Below, piece after piece: positions 54,724 through 63,108 of a stretch of 64,000 nt of DNA. Both the position numbers and the translations under genes were made by a program. The DNA is from Cytophagaceae bacterium (GTDB lineage Bacteria > Bacteroidota > Bacteroidia > Cytophagales > Spirosomataceae). The stretch's first letter is position 1. Each line of letters opens with the position of its first letter. The notes beneath the pieces are model-generated. The model searched no databases. It was given only the letters and a program-made list of their open reading frames with translations, and was not told the DNA's origin. The stretch is taken from assembly GCA_005791165.1 (NCBI GenBank), contig SXXW01000008.1:26145-90144 (forward strand), given 5' to 3'.

Positions 54724-55659
54724 ATGTTTCGATATCCAAAAATCAAAGGATTAATTGCAGCTGTTTTTACTCCTTTTACTCCAGATGGAAAAATTCATTT
54801 GGACCTGATACCAGCTTATGCCAATCGATTAAAGAATCAAGGATTAGCTGGTGTTTTTGTCAACGGCTCCACGGGGGAAGGAATGTTATTAACGATTGAA
54901 GAACGAAAATCCATCATTGAAAAATGGATGGAATTTAGCGATGAGAATTTCAAAATCATCGTTCATGTAGGTAGCTCTAGTGTTGAAATAGCAAAAGATT
55001 TAGCCGCTCATGGTGAAAAAAATGGCGTATATGCAGTGGCTTGTATGGCACCTAATTTTTTTCCATCTTCAGACTTGGATGTGATGGTTGATTTTTGCCA
55101 ACAAGTAGCCTCATCCACACCAAATACCCCTTTTTACTATTATCATTTGCCGGCTATCACAGGCTGTCATATCAAGGTAAACCAATTATTCAAAAAAGCC
55201 TCGGGTATCATCCCCAACTTAGCCGGTGTTAAATTCACCCATACCGACTACATGGATATGCATCAATGCATGGCTTTAGAAAATGGAAGATTTGATGTCT
55301 TGCATGGACATGACGAGATTTTGATCAATGGACTTGTCTTAGGCATTGAAGGGGCCATTGGAACTACATTTAATTTTATGCCTGGTATTTATCATGCAAT
55401 TTTGAATGCTTATTCCGATCAAAATTATGCCTTAGCTCGTAGCCTTCAAATGAAATCGATTCAAGTGGTAGAAATCATGTTGAATCATGTAAATGCCATC
55501 GTAGGTGGAAAAGCGATTATGAATATGACAGGTTTGGACTTTGGTCTTTGTCGAAGTCCTCTACGTAATTTAACCATTGAAGAAATAAAGCGGTTGAGAA
55601 TGCAGTTAGAAGAAGTCGGATTTTTTGATTCAATCATTTCGCTAGATGGAATAAAATGA
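54724..55659 (+). CDS. DapA/NanA-family aldolase, N-acetylneuraminate lyase-like
   Basis: Class I aldolase of 311 residues with a TIM barrel. GVFVNGSTGEGMLLTIEERK (GSTGEG pyruvate-binding loop) and FYYYHLPAITGCHIK (catalytic Tyr region) are visible, and the Schiff-base Lys is in LAGVKFTHTDYMDM. The GST and YYHLP versions are closer to NanA than to DapA. It could split N-acetylneuraminate or a related 2-keto-3-deoxy acid to pyruvate and a sugar. It is the first gene of an apparent unit with a HEAT-like protein (4-base overlap), a BNR propeller and an MFS transporter. Confidence 0.88.
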   Translation: MFRYPKIKGLIAAVFTPFTPDGKIHLDLIPAYANRLKNQGLAGVFVNGSTGEGMLLTIEERKSIIEKWMEFSDENFKIIVHVGSSSVEIAKDLAAHGEKNGVYAVACMAPNFFPSSDLDVMVDFCQQVASSTPNTPFYYYHLPAITGCHIKVNQLFKKASGIIPNLAGVKFTHTDYMDMHQCMALENGRFDVLHGHDEILINGLVLGIEGAIGTTFNFMPGIYHAILNAYSDQNYALARSLQMKSIQVVEIMLNHVNAIVGGKAIMNMTGLDFGLCRSPLRNLTIEEIKRLRMQLEEVGFFDSIISLDGIK

Positions 55660-56633
55660 ACCTCTTGAGCTTGTTTATTTCCTTTGTCTTTTTACCCACG
55701 CTGAGGGAACTTCCTGTTCAATTACCCACAGAATCAGATAAAATCCAAGATTTAGTCGAGGTGGCCCAAAGTTCTAACTTTTGGATCTCAGTGCATGCAA
55801 TTGAATACCTAGCAAAATTAGGATATAAAAAAGAGGCGAAAGCATTAGCCCTGACACAACTTAAACCCTTTGAAGAAACACCTGAGAAACGAATTGGGTT
55901 TTGGCGTGCCCAATCCCTTGCTTCCAAAGAAAGGGCTGAACGTAACTTCTGGATCAATAAAATTAAAAACGCTTATTTAAATACCTCAGGGCCCGATCGA
56001 ATTCATGCAGCTGAATCTTTAGCCAAACTTGGCGTTTCCTTTAAAAATTTGAGCCCCAAAATAGTACGTAAGGATCTAGTTTCCGAGGGTATGATTTTTT
56101 CATTTAGTCATTGGGGATATTGCCTGCCCATACAAGCCGGTGAACGTCCTAATTATAGCGCACTACTTGAGATTATAAGTAAGGTAAATGCGAAAAACCG
56201 TTCATTGTTCGCCTATGCACTAGGTTTTTTAGTGCCCGATATGAACAAAGATACTTGGGAGACTTTAGCCAACTTGGCTTTGAACGAGGAATCGAATTCT
56301 GAAACCTACGTTTACCTGATTGGTGCAGCCTATATTCATTATAACCGAACCAAGCATCATGCTGATGATACTTTCCAAGATGTAAGAAACCGGCTCCTTC
56401 GCTTTGAGTATTCACAAAAAAAATTAGAAAGGATAGAATTATGCAAGGCACTAGCAACTAATTATTTAGCGCAAGATCGAATGATTATCGAACGAGTATT
56501 ATCATCCACTGGCCCAAGCCGCTATCCTGTAGATTCAAAAGTGTCTCTAAACCAAGATGATGCCGATAAGTTAGATATTAAAGCAGCAGCGGCATATACT
56601 TGGTTACAAATGAATGCCAAACAAAATAAATGA
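55656..56633 (+). CDS. Protein of unknown function with HEAT-like helical repeats
   Basis: Protein of 325 residues with a hydrophobic N-terminus (MNLLSLFISFVFLPTL), probably a leader. The remainder is helical, with repeats of a HEAT/PBS-lyase kind: NFWISVHAIEYLAKLGYKKEAKAL, GPDRIHAAESLAKLGV, NRSLFAYALGFLVPD and a late helical pair. No catalytic motif is recognised. The start overlaps the NanA-like stop by four bases (ATGA), so translation is coupled and the two proteins probably work together. Confidence 0.7.
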   Translation: MNLLSLFISFVFLPTLRELPVQLPTESDKIQDLVEVAQSSNFWISVHAIEYLAKLGYKKEAKALALTQLKPFEETPEKRIGFWRAQSLASKERAERNFWINKIKNAYLNTSGPDRIHAAESLAKLGVSFKNLSPKIVRKDLVSEGMIFSFSHWGYCLPIQAGERPNYSALLEIISKVNAKNRSLFAYALGFLVPDMNKDTWETLANLALNEESNSETYVYLIGAAYIHYNRTKHHADDTFQDVRNRLLRFEYSQKKLERIELCKALATNYLAQDRMIIERVLSSTGPSRYPVDSKVSLNQDDADKLDIKAAAAYTWLQMNAKQNK

Positions 56634-56675
56634 ACCTATTAAAACATATGTTTTTAAAATAAAAAATGATCTGTT

Positions 56676-57725
56676 ATGAAACTGCGCCAACTTATTTCCA
56701 TTTACTTTTTTTTGACATTTGCCTTTCAACTGCTGGGGCAAAAGGCTGAAAATGTACAAATCACAAAAATTTGGGATAAGGGAGAACATAATGCTTTTAC
56801 AGATCTGATTCGATTTAAAGGTAATTTTTATTGTGTTTTCAGGGAAGGATCAGGTCATGTAGGAGGTAGCGACGGGAAAATTCGTATCCTTCAGTCGAGA
56901 GATGGTCAAATCTGGAATGAGCTAGCATTATTGGAAAAAAAAGGCTTTGATTTACGCGATGCAAAATTATCAATTACGCCCCAAGGACGAATCATGGTCA
57001 TCATTGGAGGAAGTATTTATGTTGATAAAATATTAAAAGGGAGAATTCCTCATGTATCTTTTTCGAATTCGACAGGTACCATATTTTCTGACCCTGAACC
57101 CGTTGAAATCGACCCAACTATCGTTTCCTGGGGTGATTGGATCTGGCGAGTTACCTGGCACAAAGGCATCGGATATAGCATAGATTATCAAGTCGGACCA
57201 GACGAAAGAAAAGGTCCCACATCTCTTTTTCTCGTTAAAACACTGGATGGCAAAAAGTACACCAAAGTTTCTAAACTCGAACTTTCAGGATTCCCAAATG
57301 AGGCAACTATTCGCATCGATAAACAAAATACGATGCACACCATGATTCGAAGAGAATTAGAAGATAAAGTAGGTGTCATGGCAAAAAGTACATATCCCTA
57401 TGTAGATTGGACCTTTCAAAAAATGCCTATGCGTCTTGGTGGTCCTAATTTTATTTTTGACAAAAATCAAACGAATATCATTGCTGCAACAAGAATTCAC
57501 GAGGGAACTAATTTGTCAACAGGAATTTTTGTCAAGAAGAGTTCAGAAGATTTTAAGGAAATTATCCGATTGCCTTCAGGAGGTGACACGAGTTATGCCG
57601 GAATAGTTAGGTATGGCAACTATTTATGGGTTTCATATTATTCCTCGCATGAGGGAAAAGCGTCGATTTATTTGGCTAAAATACCGTTATCTTATCTCAA
57701 AAAAGTCATACATCAACTTAATTGA
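56676..57725 (+). CDS. Second secreted BNR/sialidase-like propeller protein
   Basis: Protein of 349 residues with a Sec leader (MKLRQLISIYFFLTFAFQLLGQ). The propeller begins with KIWDKGEHNAFTDLIRFKGNFYCVFREGS, and an Asp-box-like block is ILQSRDGQIWNELALLE. The sequence matches the widespread 'exo-alpha-sialidase' propellers of Bacteroidota and Planctomycetes, whose activities are mostly untested. Next to a NanA-like aldolase a sialidase role is attractive, but active-site residues cannot be confirmed by eye. It lies 42 bases after the HEAT-like gene and 42 before the MFS gene. Confidence 0.8.
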   Translation: MKLRQLISIYFFLTFAFQLLGQKAENVQITKIWDKGEHNAFTDLIRFKGNFYCVFREGSGHVGGSDGKIRILQSRDGQIWNELALLEKKGFDLRDAKLSITPQGRIMVIIGGSIYVDKILKGRIPHVSFSNSTGTIFSDPEPVEIDPTIVSWGDWIWRVTWHKGIGYSIDYQVGPDERKGPTSLFLVKTLDGKKYTKVSKLELSGFPNEATIRIDKQNTMHTMIRRELEDKVGVMAKSTYPYVDWTFQKMPMRLGGPNFIFDKNQTNIIAATRIHEGTNLSTGIFVKKSSEDFKEIIRLPSGGDTSYAGIVRYGNYLWVSYYSSHEGKASIYLAKIPLSYLKKVIHQLN

Positions 57726-57767
57726 AAAATGATTCGCGCGTGAATTCCATTTTGAAAAACAAGCTTA

Positions 57768-59060
57768 ATGTCCATAAAAAACAAACTTGATTTAGGATCC
57801 CCAACAAAAGATATTCGGCTATCTTCCATGACAACATTTTGGTCAAAAGAATGGCTCATTGTTTATTTATTATGCCTTGTAGGACTTCTTAATTACCTCG
57901 ATCGAACGATGATGAGCACCATGAGAAGTTCTATTATAGAAAAAATACCGATGAGTAATGCGCAATTCGGCATGCTATCGAGTGTATTTTTATTTTCTTA
58001 TGGTATTTTTAGTCCAATTGGAGGTTTTTTAGCCGATCGATTTCAAAGAAGTCGAGTCATCATTTTTAGCACATGTATCTGGTCAGTGGTCACTTGGATG
58101 ACATCCTATGTAACAAATTTTGACATGTTATTACTAACTAGAGCCTGTATGGGAATAAGTGAAGCTTGTTATTTGCCTGCAGCATTGGCCTTAATCACAG
58201 ATTATCATGGCAACAAAACTAGGTCGTTGGCCATAGGAATACATATGACAGGAATTATCGCAGGGCAAAGTTTAGGCTTTTTAGGTGGTTGGATAGCCGA
58301 ACTTCATTCATGGAACTATGCCTTTTTTATTTTTGGTATTGTGGGGGTATTTTATGCCATAATTTTGGCGTTTGTGTTAAAAGACAAGCCTGTGCAAGTA
58401 GAGGCAATAGCAAATCGCCTAGTTGAAAAAAAGATTCATTTTTTTCAGGCAGTACGCACATTATTGACAAACTTTAACTTTTCTCTTTTACTTAGTTTTT
58501 GGTGTTTACTTGGGATTGTAGGTTGGCTCATCATGGGCTGGTTGCCTACGTATTACCAAGAACATTTCAATTTATCTCAAGGAATCGCAGGTTTATATGC
58601 TACGGGATATTTATATCCCTTTTCGATGGTTGGAGTAGTCGTAGGAGGATTACTTGCAGATCGGTGGAACAAAACAAATAAAAGTGCAAGAATTCTGATC
58701 CCAGCGATTGGTTTATTGATTGCGATTCCAGGCATTTTATTGGCCGTAAATACAAATTTAATTGAAATAGCGATTTTAGGTTTTATGATATATGCCTTTA
58801 CCAAGGTATTTTCGGATGCCAATCTAATGCCTATTCTATGTACGATTATTGATGAGAAATATCGAGCAACAGCCTACGGCATTTTAAATTTATTTGCTTG
58901 TATTGTGGGAGGCATAGGAATTTATGTAGGGGGGATTCTTCGAGATTCGAACATTTCGATGGATTATATTTTCATCTTTGCGTCTTTTGTGTTACTCCTT
59001 TGTATTTTACTTTTGACAATTATCTACTTTACTAGCAAAAATATAAAAACAGAAATTTAA
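57768..59060 (+). CDS. MFS transporter of the anion:cation symporter (ACS) type
   Basis: Inner-membrane transporter of 430 residues with 12 predicted helices. VGLLNYLDRTMMSTMR in helix 1, FSPIGGFLADRFQRSRVI (motif A between helices 2 and 3) and ACMGISEACYLPAALALI in helix 4 match the ACS family of sugar-acid transporters (hexuronate, glucarate, galactonate). A sialic acid or other acidic sugar is a reasonable cargo, given the preceding NanA-like and BNR genes. An extra hydrophilic stretch of about 25 residues precedes helix 1. Confidence 0.9.
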   Translation: MSIKNKLDLGSPTKDIRLSSMTTFWSKEWLIVYLLCLVGLLNYLDRTMMSTMRSSIIEKIPMSNAQFGMLSSVFLFSYGIFSPIGGFLADRFQRSRVIIFSTCIWSVVTWMTSYVTNFDMLLLTRACMGISEACYLPAALALITDYHGNKTRSLAIGIHMTGIIAGQSLGFLGGWIAELHSWNYAFFIFGIVGVFYAIILAFVLKDKPVQVEAIANRLVEKKIHFFQAVRTLLTNFNFSLLLSFWCLLGIVGWLIMGWLPTYYQEHFNLSQGIAGLYATGYLYPFSMVGVVVGGLLADRWNKTNKSARILIPAIGLLIAIPGILLAVNTNLIEIAILGFMIYAFTKVFSDANLMPILCTIIDEKYRATAYGILNLFACIVGGIGIYVGGILRDSNISMDYIFIFASFVLLLCILLLTIIYFTSKNIKTEI

Positions 59061-59190
59061 ATGGCACTACTAATCAATCGTATTATTCAACTGGTCTGCA
59101 TAAACACAAATCAAATGGACAAAATTTGGTTGATCAAGAAGTAAAAATGAAATGCGTTCAAATTTAATTCAGCTTCATCAAATGACTAAT

Positions 59191-59217
59191 TTTGAAATGT
59201 AGTAATTTGGGTAAAGC
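59191..59217 (+). promoter_or_regulatory. Motif shared with 48784-48810, upstream of the sugar-isomerase-like gene
   Basis: This 27-base stretch begins TTTGAAAT and ends AATTTGGGTAAAGC. It ends 26 bases before the ATG at 59244 and is 24/27 identical to the stretch before the URO-D-like gene. The differences are at positions 9, 14 and 27. A common regulator or a common promoter type is the likely explanation. Confidence 0.55.
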
Positions 59218-59243
59218 TAATCAGAAATAAACCTATAAAACCT

Positions 59244-60116
59244 ATGAAAAGAAAGCAGTTTTTGCAACAAAGTGCATTGGGGATTTTTGCTGCCTTGTCA
59301 CATCAAAATGACTTGCTGGCCGAGGCACAAAATAATATAAAGAGCAAGCGTTTTTCCATCGGTGCATGTGATTGGTCGATCTCCAATACCTCCAATTTAG
59401 GGGCGATGGAAATGGCGAAAGAAATAGGGTTAGATGGGGTCCAATTAAGCCTCGGCCTAAAAGCGAACAACATGCATTTACGCAGAAAAGATGTCCAAGA
59501 AGCCTATAAATCGTTAGCTAAAATCTTTAACGTTGGCTTTACGGGATTGGGCATCGGCGAACTGAACAACTACCCATTTAAGTCGGACCCGCAGACGGAC
59601 CAATGGGTCGCCGACAGCATTCAAGTGGCCAAAGAATTCAAAATCAAAGCGGTTTTAATTGCCTTTTTTAATCAAGGGGACTTGAAAAATGACCCAAAAG
59701 GACAAGATGCTGTCATCCAAAAATTCAAGGACATCATACCCATGGCAGAAAAAGCAGGTGTTACTTTGGGCATCGAATCTTGGTTAAGTGCAGAGGAACA
59801 CATGCGCATCATCGACGCAGTGGGATCGTCCCATTTAAAGGTCTATTATGATGTGGCTAATTCAGAAAAAATGGGTTACAACATCTATGAAGAAATCAAA
59901 TGGCTTGGTAAAAAAAATCAAATCTGCGAATTCCATTTTAAAGAAAATGACGCGCTTTTGGGGCAAGGAAAAGTGGACTTCCAACGCGTAAAAAATTGCA
60001 TCGATGAGATCGGATATTCCGGGGCCATTCAAATTGAAGGCGCCGTTCCTCCAGGGAAAACGATGCTGGAAAGCTATTTAAAAAACAATCGATTTGTCCG
60101 AGATTTAGTGTCCTAA
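59244..60116 (+). CDS. Exported sugar phosphate isomerase/epimerase-like TIM-barrel protein
   Basis: Protein of 290 residues. The N-terminus KRKQFLQQSALGIFAALS resembles a weak twin-arginine leader with Lys replacing the first Arg. The rest has the xylose-isomerase-like/AP-endonuclease-2 barrel: IGACDWSISNTSN, EIGLDGVQLSLG, MAEKAGVTLGIESWL, LKVYYDVANSEKMGY and ICEFHFKEND, with Glu, Asp and His residues suited to a divalent metal site. Such proteins act as epimerases or dehydratases in 3-keto-sugar pathways. It is followed 36 bases later by the dehydrogenase-cytochrome gene. Confidence 0.85.
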   Translation: MKRKQFLQQSALGIFAALSHQNDLLAEAQNNIKSKRFSIGACDWSISNTSNLGAMEMAKEIGLDGVQLSLGLKANNMHLRRKDVQEAYKSLAKIFNVGFTGLGIGELNNYPFKSDPQTDQWVADSIQVAKEFKIKAVLIAFFNQGDLKNDPKGQDAVIQKFKDIIPMAEKAGVTLGIESWLSAEEHMRIIDAVGSSHLKVYYDVANSEKMGYNIYEEIKWLGKKNQICEFHFKENDALLGQGKVDFQRVKNCIDEIGYSGAIQIEGAVPPGKTMLESYLKNNRFVRDLVS

Positions 60117-60152
60117 AAAACCATTTAATTATTATTCCAAACATTGTTATTC

Positions 60153-63011
60153 ATGAAAATCATTAGCACCATTCTCCTGTTTTTATTTCCACTGTTTTTT
60201 ACCAATGATGGAACTACCTTGTTTGTTCCGGAGGGTTTGGAGGTCGAACTTTGGGCGGAATCACCTATGTTGTACAACCCGACCAACATGGACGTGGATA
60301 CCAGAGGACGTATTTGGGCAACTGAGGCCGTTGAATACCGTGATTTTAATAATAAGCCTGATACTCGATTTAACTTCAAAAACCAAGGGGATCGAATTGT
60401 CATTTTAGAGGATACTGACCAAGATGGCAAAGCCGATAAGTCCACCGTCTTTGTACAGGATATGGATTTAAAAGCCCCATTGGGCATTGCGGTGATCGGC
60501 AATAAAATTTTCGTCAGTGCATCCCCCAACGTAATCGTGTATACAGATGAAAATAATGACGATAAACCCGACAAAAAGGAAGTCTTTTTAACGGGATTTG
60601 GGGGTTTTGACCATGACCATTCCTTGCATTCATTTTTAGCCACTCCCTACGGAAAATTTATATTTAATGTAGGTAATGCTGGGCCTCATGTGGTAAAAGA
60701 TAAAACGGGTTGGACGCTACGTTCAGGTAGTCTTTATGCCGGTGGAACTCCCTACAATAAAAACAATGAGGGGAATCAGAAAAGCGATGATGGCCGTGTG
60801 TGGGTTGGGGGTTTGGCTTTGGAAATCGCTCCCGATGCAAGCCAATTGAAAGTAATGGCGCATAATTTTAGAAATAGTTATGAGGTGGCTATGGATTCTT
60901 ATGGTAATATGTGGCAAAATGACAATGATGACCAGGTCATTGCCTGCCGAACTTCTTGGCTCATGGAAGGAAGTAATGCCGGATATTTTTCCAAAGACGG
61001 AACCCGATATTGGCAAGGGGATCGAAGATTAGACCAAGATATTTTTACAGCCCATTGGCACCAAGAGGATCCCGGTGTATTGAAAGTTGGTGACAAAACA
61101 GGTGCCGGTTCCCCCACGGGAGTGACCGTTTATGAAGGAGATGCCTTGGGAGAAAAATATAGGGGCATGCTGTTAAGTTGCGAAGCCGGAAGAAATTTAG
61201 TGTTTGGATATAAGACCAATCCAAAAGGTGCGGGATTCAACATGAAAAGATTTGACTTTTTAAGTTCATTTCCAGTCTCGGATGATTTTTACATTTGGAA
61301 TGACAATTTTGAAGCCGATAAAAGAAAATGGTTTAGACCTAGTGACGCGGTCACAGGGACCGATGGCGCCATTTACGTGGCTGATTGGTACGATGCGGTC
61401 GTAGGCGGTCACGCCATGAACGACAAAAAAGGATACGGTAGAATTTATCGGATTACGCCAAAAGGCAAAAATCTAAAAGCGCCCACATTAGATTTCTCGA
61501 CCACTAAGGGACTTGTGGGCGTGTTAAAATCACCCGCCATCAATGTGAGAGCTGTGGCCTACGAAAAATTGAAAAATACAGGAGAAAAAATAATCCCAGA
61601 CCTTTTGCCCTTGTTATCAGACCCAAATCCCTACATACAAGCCAGGGCCATTTGGTTAATGGCTAGTTTAGGTACAAATGGACTAGAAAAAGTAGAAAAT
61701 TTATTAATCAGAAACCTAAAAAATCCTGCAAATAAGGCCGAAAACTCTTCAGAAATTTCGGTAACTGCTTATCGTGCGTTACGCAAGTCTGGCAAAAATC
61801 TTCAAGAGATTAATCATACGCTTTTAAAATATGCTTTACCCTCCGCTTTATTGAGAGAAATAGCAATAGGTCTTAGGGACCTAAGTTACCAGGATAGCAA
61901 AGAAAGTTTGTTGCATATAGCCCTTAGGGTTAGCGCAAAAGATCCCTATTTATTGACCGCATTGGGGATTGGCGTGGATGAAAAAAGGGAATTATTTTAT
62001 GGGGATTTTGTCAAAAAATTACCTGCGAATCCGCTCAATTTATCAGCAGCCCAAAGTTCCATTTTATGGGAACTGCACCCCAATGCCAGCATAAATCTGA
62101 TTAAAAAAAGAGCTCAATCGCCGACATTAACAGTTAACCAACGAAAAGAAGCCATGACGACCATCGCATTTATGAGCACTCCTGAGGCGGCGCACGCGAT
62201 GCTTGATTTAACAAAATCGAAATTGGCCGACGTAGCCCAACAAGCAGATTATTGGGTTAGTTTTCGTAAAACAAATACATGGGAAAATGTAATTGCCTGG
62301 AAGCAAGAAGAAGAGCAACAATTAAGTCGGGAGCAAAAATGGATGATCCAATCCGAAAATTCCCTATTAAATGATACGACATTAGTGGCTGAAAAAAAGC
62401 AAGAGCTCGCTCAAAAAATAGCGCTAGATACCTATGGAGCTAGATTATTGATGGTTGACGCAGCAAAAGGAAAAATCAAACCCAAGGTCAGGGAATTAAT
62501 TGAACTTCATATATTCAATAATAAAGACATATCCATCCGCAGTTTGGCAGCCGATTATTTTAGGCGTCCGGGAGGAAAATCACTGTCCATTGACTTAGCC
62601 ATGAACATGCCATCCGACGCAATAAAAGGCAAAAATATTTTTGAAACCAATTGCATTTCTTGCCATAAAATTGCCGGAAAAGGAGCTGATATTGGTCCAG
62701 ATTTATCTTTAATCAAAAAGAAGTTTGACAAAAAAAGCATGCTTGACGCCATCATTAATCCTTCGGCAAGCCTAGCTTTTGGGTATGAGCCCTGGATGAT
62801 TAGCACCCAATCTGGAAGTTACTATGGATTTTTAATGGCCGATTCCAAGCAGATTATCTTGAAAGATTTAACTGGGAAAAGGAATAATATCAAAGCTTCA
62901 GACGTGACGTCACGGGTACAGCAAAAAAACAGTTTGATGCCGGAACCCACCTCCATGGGATTAAAAGAAAAGGATTTATCGGATTTAACTGGCTATTTAT
63001 TGAGCTTATAA
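60153..63011 (+). CDS. PVC-type dehydrogenase propeller with HEAT repeats and C-terminal cytochrome c domain
   Basis: Secreted protein of 952 residues. ATG 60153 starts a Sec leader (MKIISTILLFLFPLFF). The open frame begins at a TTG three codons earlier. Residues about 20-440 form a six/seven-bladed propeller of the 'putative membrane-bound dehydrogenase' type (VPEGLEVELWAESPMLYNPTNMDVD and AVTGTDGAIYVADWYD). About 440-800 are HEAT-like repeats, and at 834-838 the heme motif CISCH is followed by GKGADIGPDLS and a 'Pirellula/Verrucomicrobium' heme-binding domain. It probably oxidises a sugar or alcohol and passes electrons to its own heme. This architecture is typical of Planctomycetes and Verrucomicrobia but also occurs in Bacteroidota. 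Confidence 0.92.
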   Translation: MKIISTILLFLFPLFFTNDGTTLFVPEGLEVELWAESPMLYNPTNMDVDTRGRIWATEAVEYRDFNNKPDTRFNFKNQGDRIVILEDTDQDGKADKSTVFVQDMDLKAPLGIAVIGNKIFVSASPNVIVYTDENNDDKPDKKEVFLTGFGGFDHDHSLHSFLATPYGKFIFNVGNAGPHVVKDKTGWTLRSGSLYAGGTPYNKNNEGNQKSDDGRVWVGGLALEIAPDASQLKVMAHNFRNSYEVAMDSYGNMWQNDNDDQVIACRTSWLMEGSNAGYFSKDGTRYWQGDRRLDQDIFTAHWHQEDPGVLKVGDKTGAGSPTGVTVYEGDALGEKYRGMLLSCEAGRNLVFGYKTNPKGAGFNMKRFDFLSSFPVSDDFYIWNDNFEADKRKWFRPSDAVTGTDGAIYVADWYDAVVGGHAMNDKKGYGRIYRITPKGKNLKAPTLDFSTTKGLVGVLKSPAINVRAVAYEKLKNTGEKIIPDLLPLLSDPNPYIQARAIWLMASLGTNGLEKVENLLIRNLKNPANKAENSSEISVTAYRALRKSGKNLQEINHTLLKYALPSALLREIAIGLRDLSYQDSKESLLHIALRVSAKDPYLLTALGIGVDEKRELFYGDFVKKLPANPLNLSAAQSSILWELHPNASINLIKKRAQSPTLTVNQRKEAMTTIAFMSTPEAAHAMLDLTKSKLADVAQQADYWVSFRKTNTWENVIAWKQEEEQQLSREQKWMIQSENSLLNDTTLVAEKKQELAQKIALDTYGARLLMVDAAKGKIKPKVRELIELHIFNNKDISIRSLAADYFRRPGGKSLSIDLAMNMPSDAIKGKNIFETNCISCHKIAGKGADIGPDLSLIKKKFDKKSMLDAIINPSASLAFGYEPWMISTQSGSYYGFLMADSKQIILKDLTGKRNNIKASDVTSRVQQKNSLMPEPTSMGLKEKDLSDLTGYLLSL

Positions 63012-63082
63012 ACTAGCATAAAAGAACTCCTACAAAACCCAACCTGAAAGATATAAAGGTTGACAAAAATCATTTTTAGCCC

Positions 63083-63106
63083 CCCGCAAATTTTATAATT
63101 TGCGGG
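63083..63106 (+). promoter_or_regulatory. Perfect 10-bp hairpin directly before hemN
   Basis: CCCGCAAATT and AATTTGCGGG are exact inverted arms around TTAT and end two bases before the hemN ATG at 63109. There is no T tract, so it is not a normal terminator. It could bind a dimeric regulator or, as RNA, cover the translation start. AATTTG inside the right arm also resembles part of a -7 element. Confidence 0.55.
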
Positions 63107-63108
63107 CT

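Noticed and set aside
60125..60643. 172-codon minus-strand open frame
   Set aside because: It overlaps the N-terminal propeller of the dehydrogenase-cytochrome gene, which has a leader and clear family motifs.
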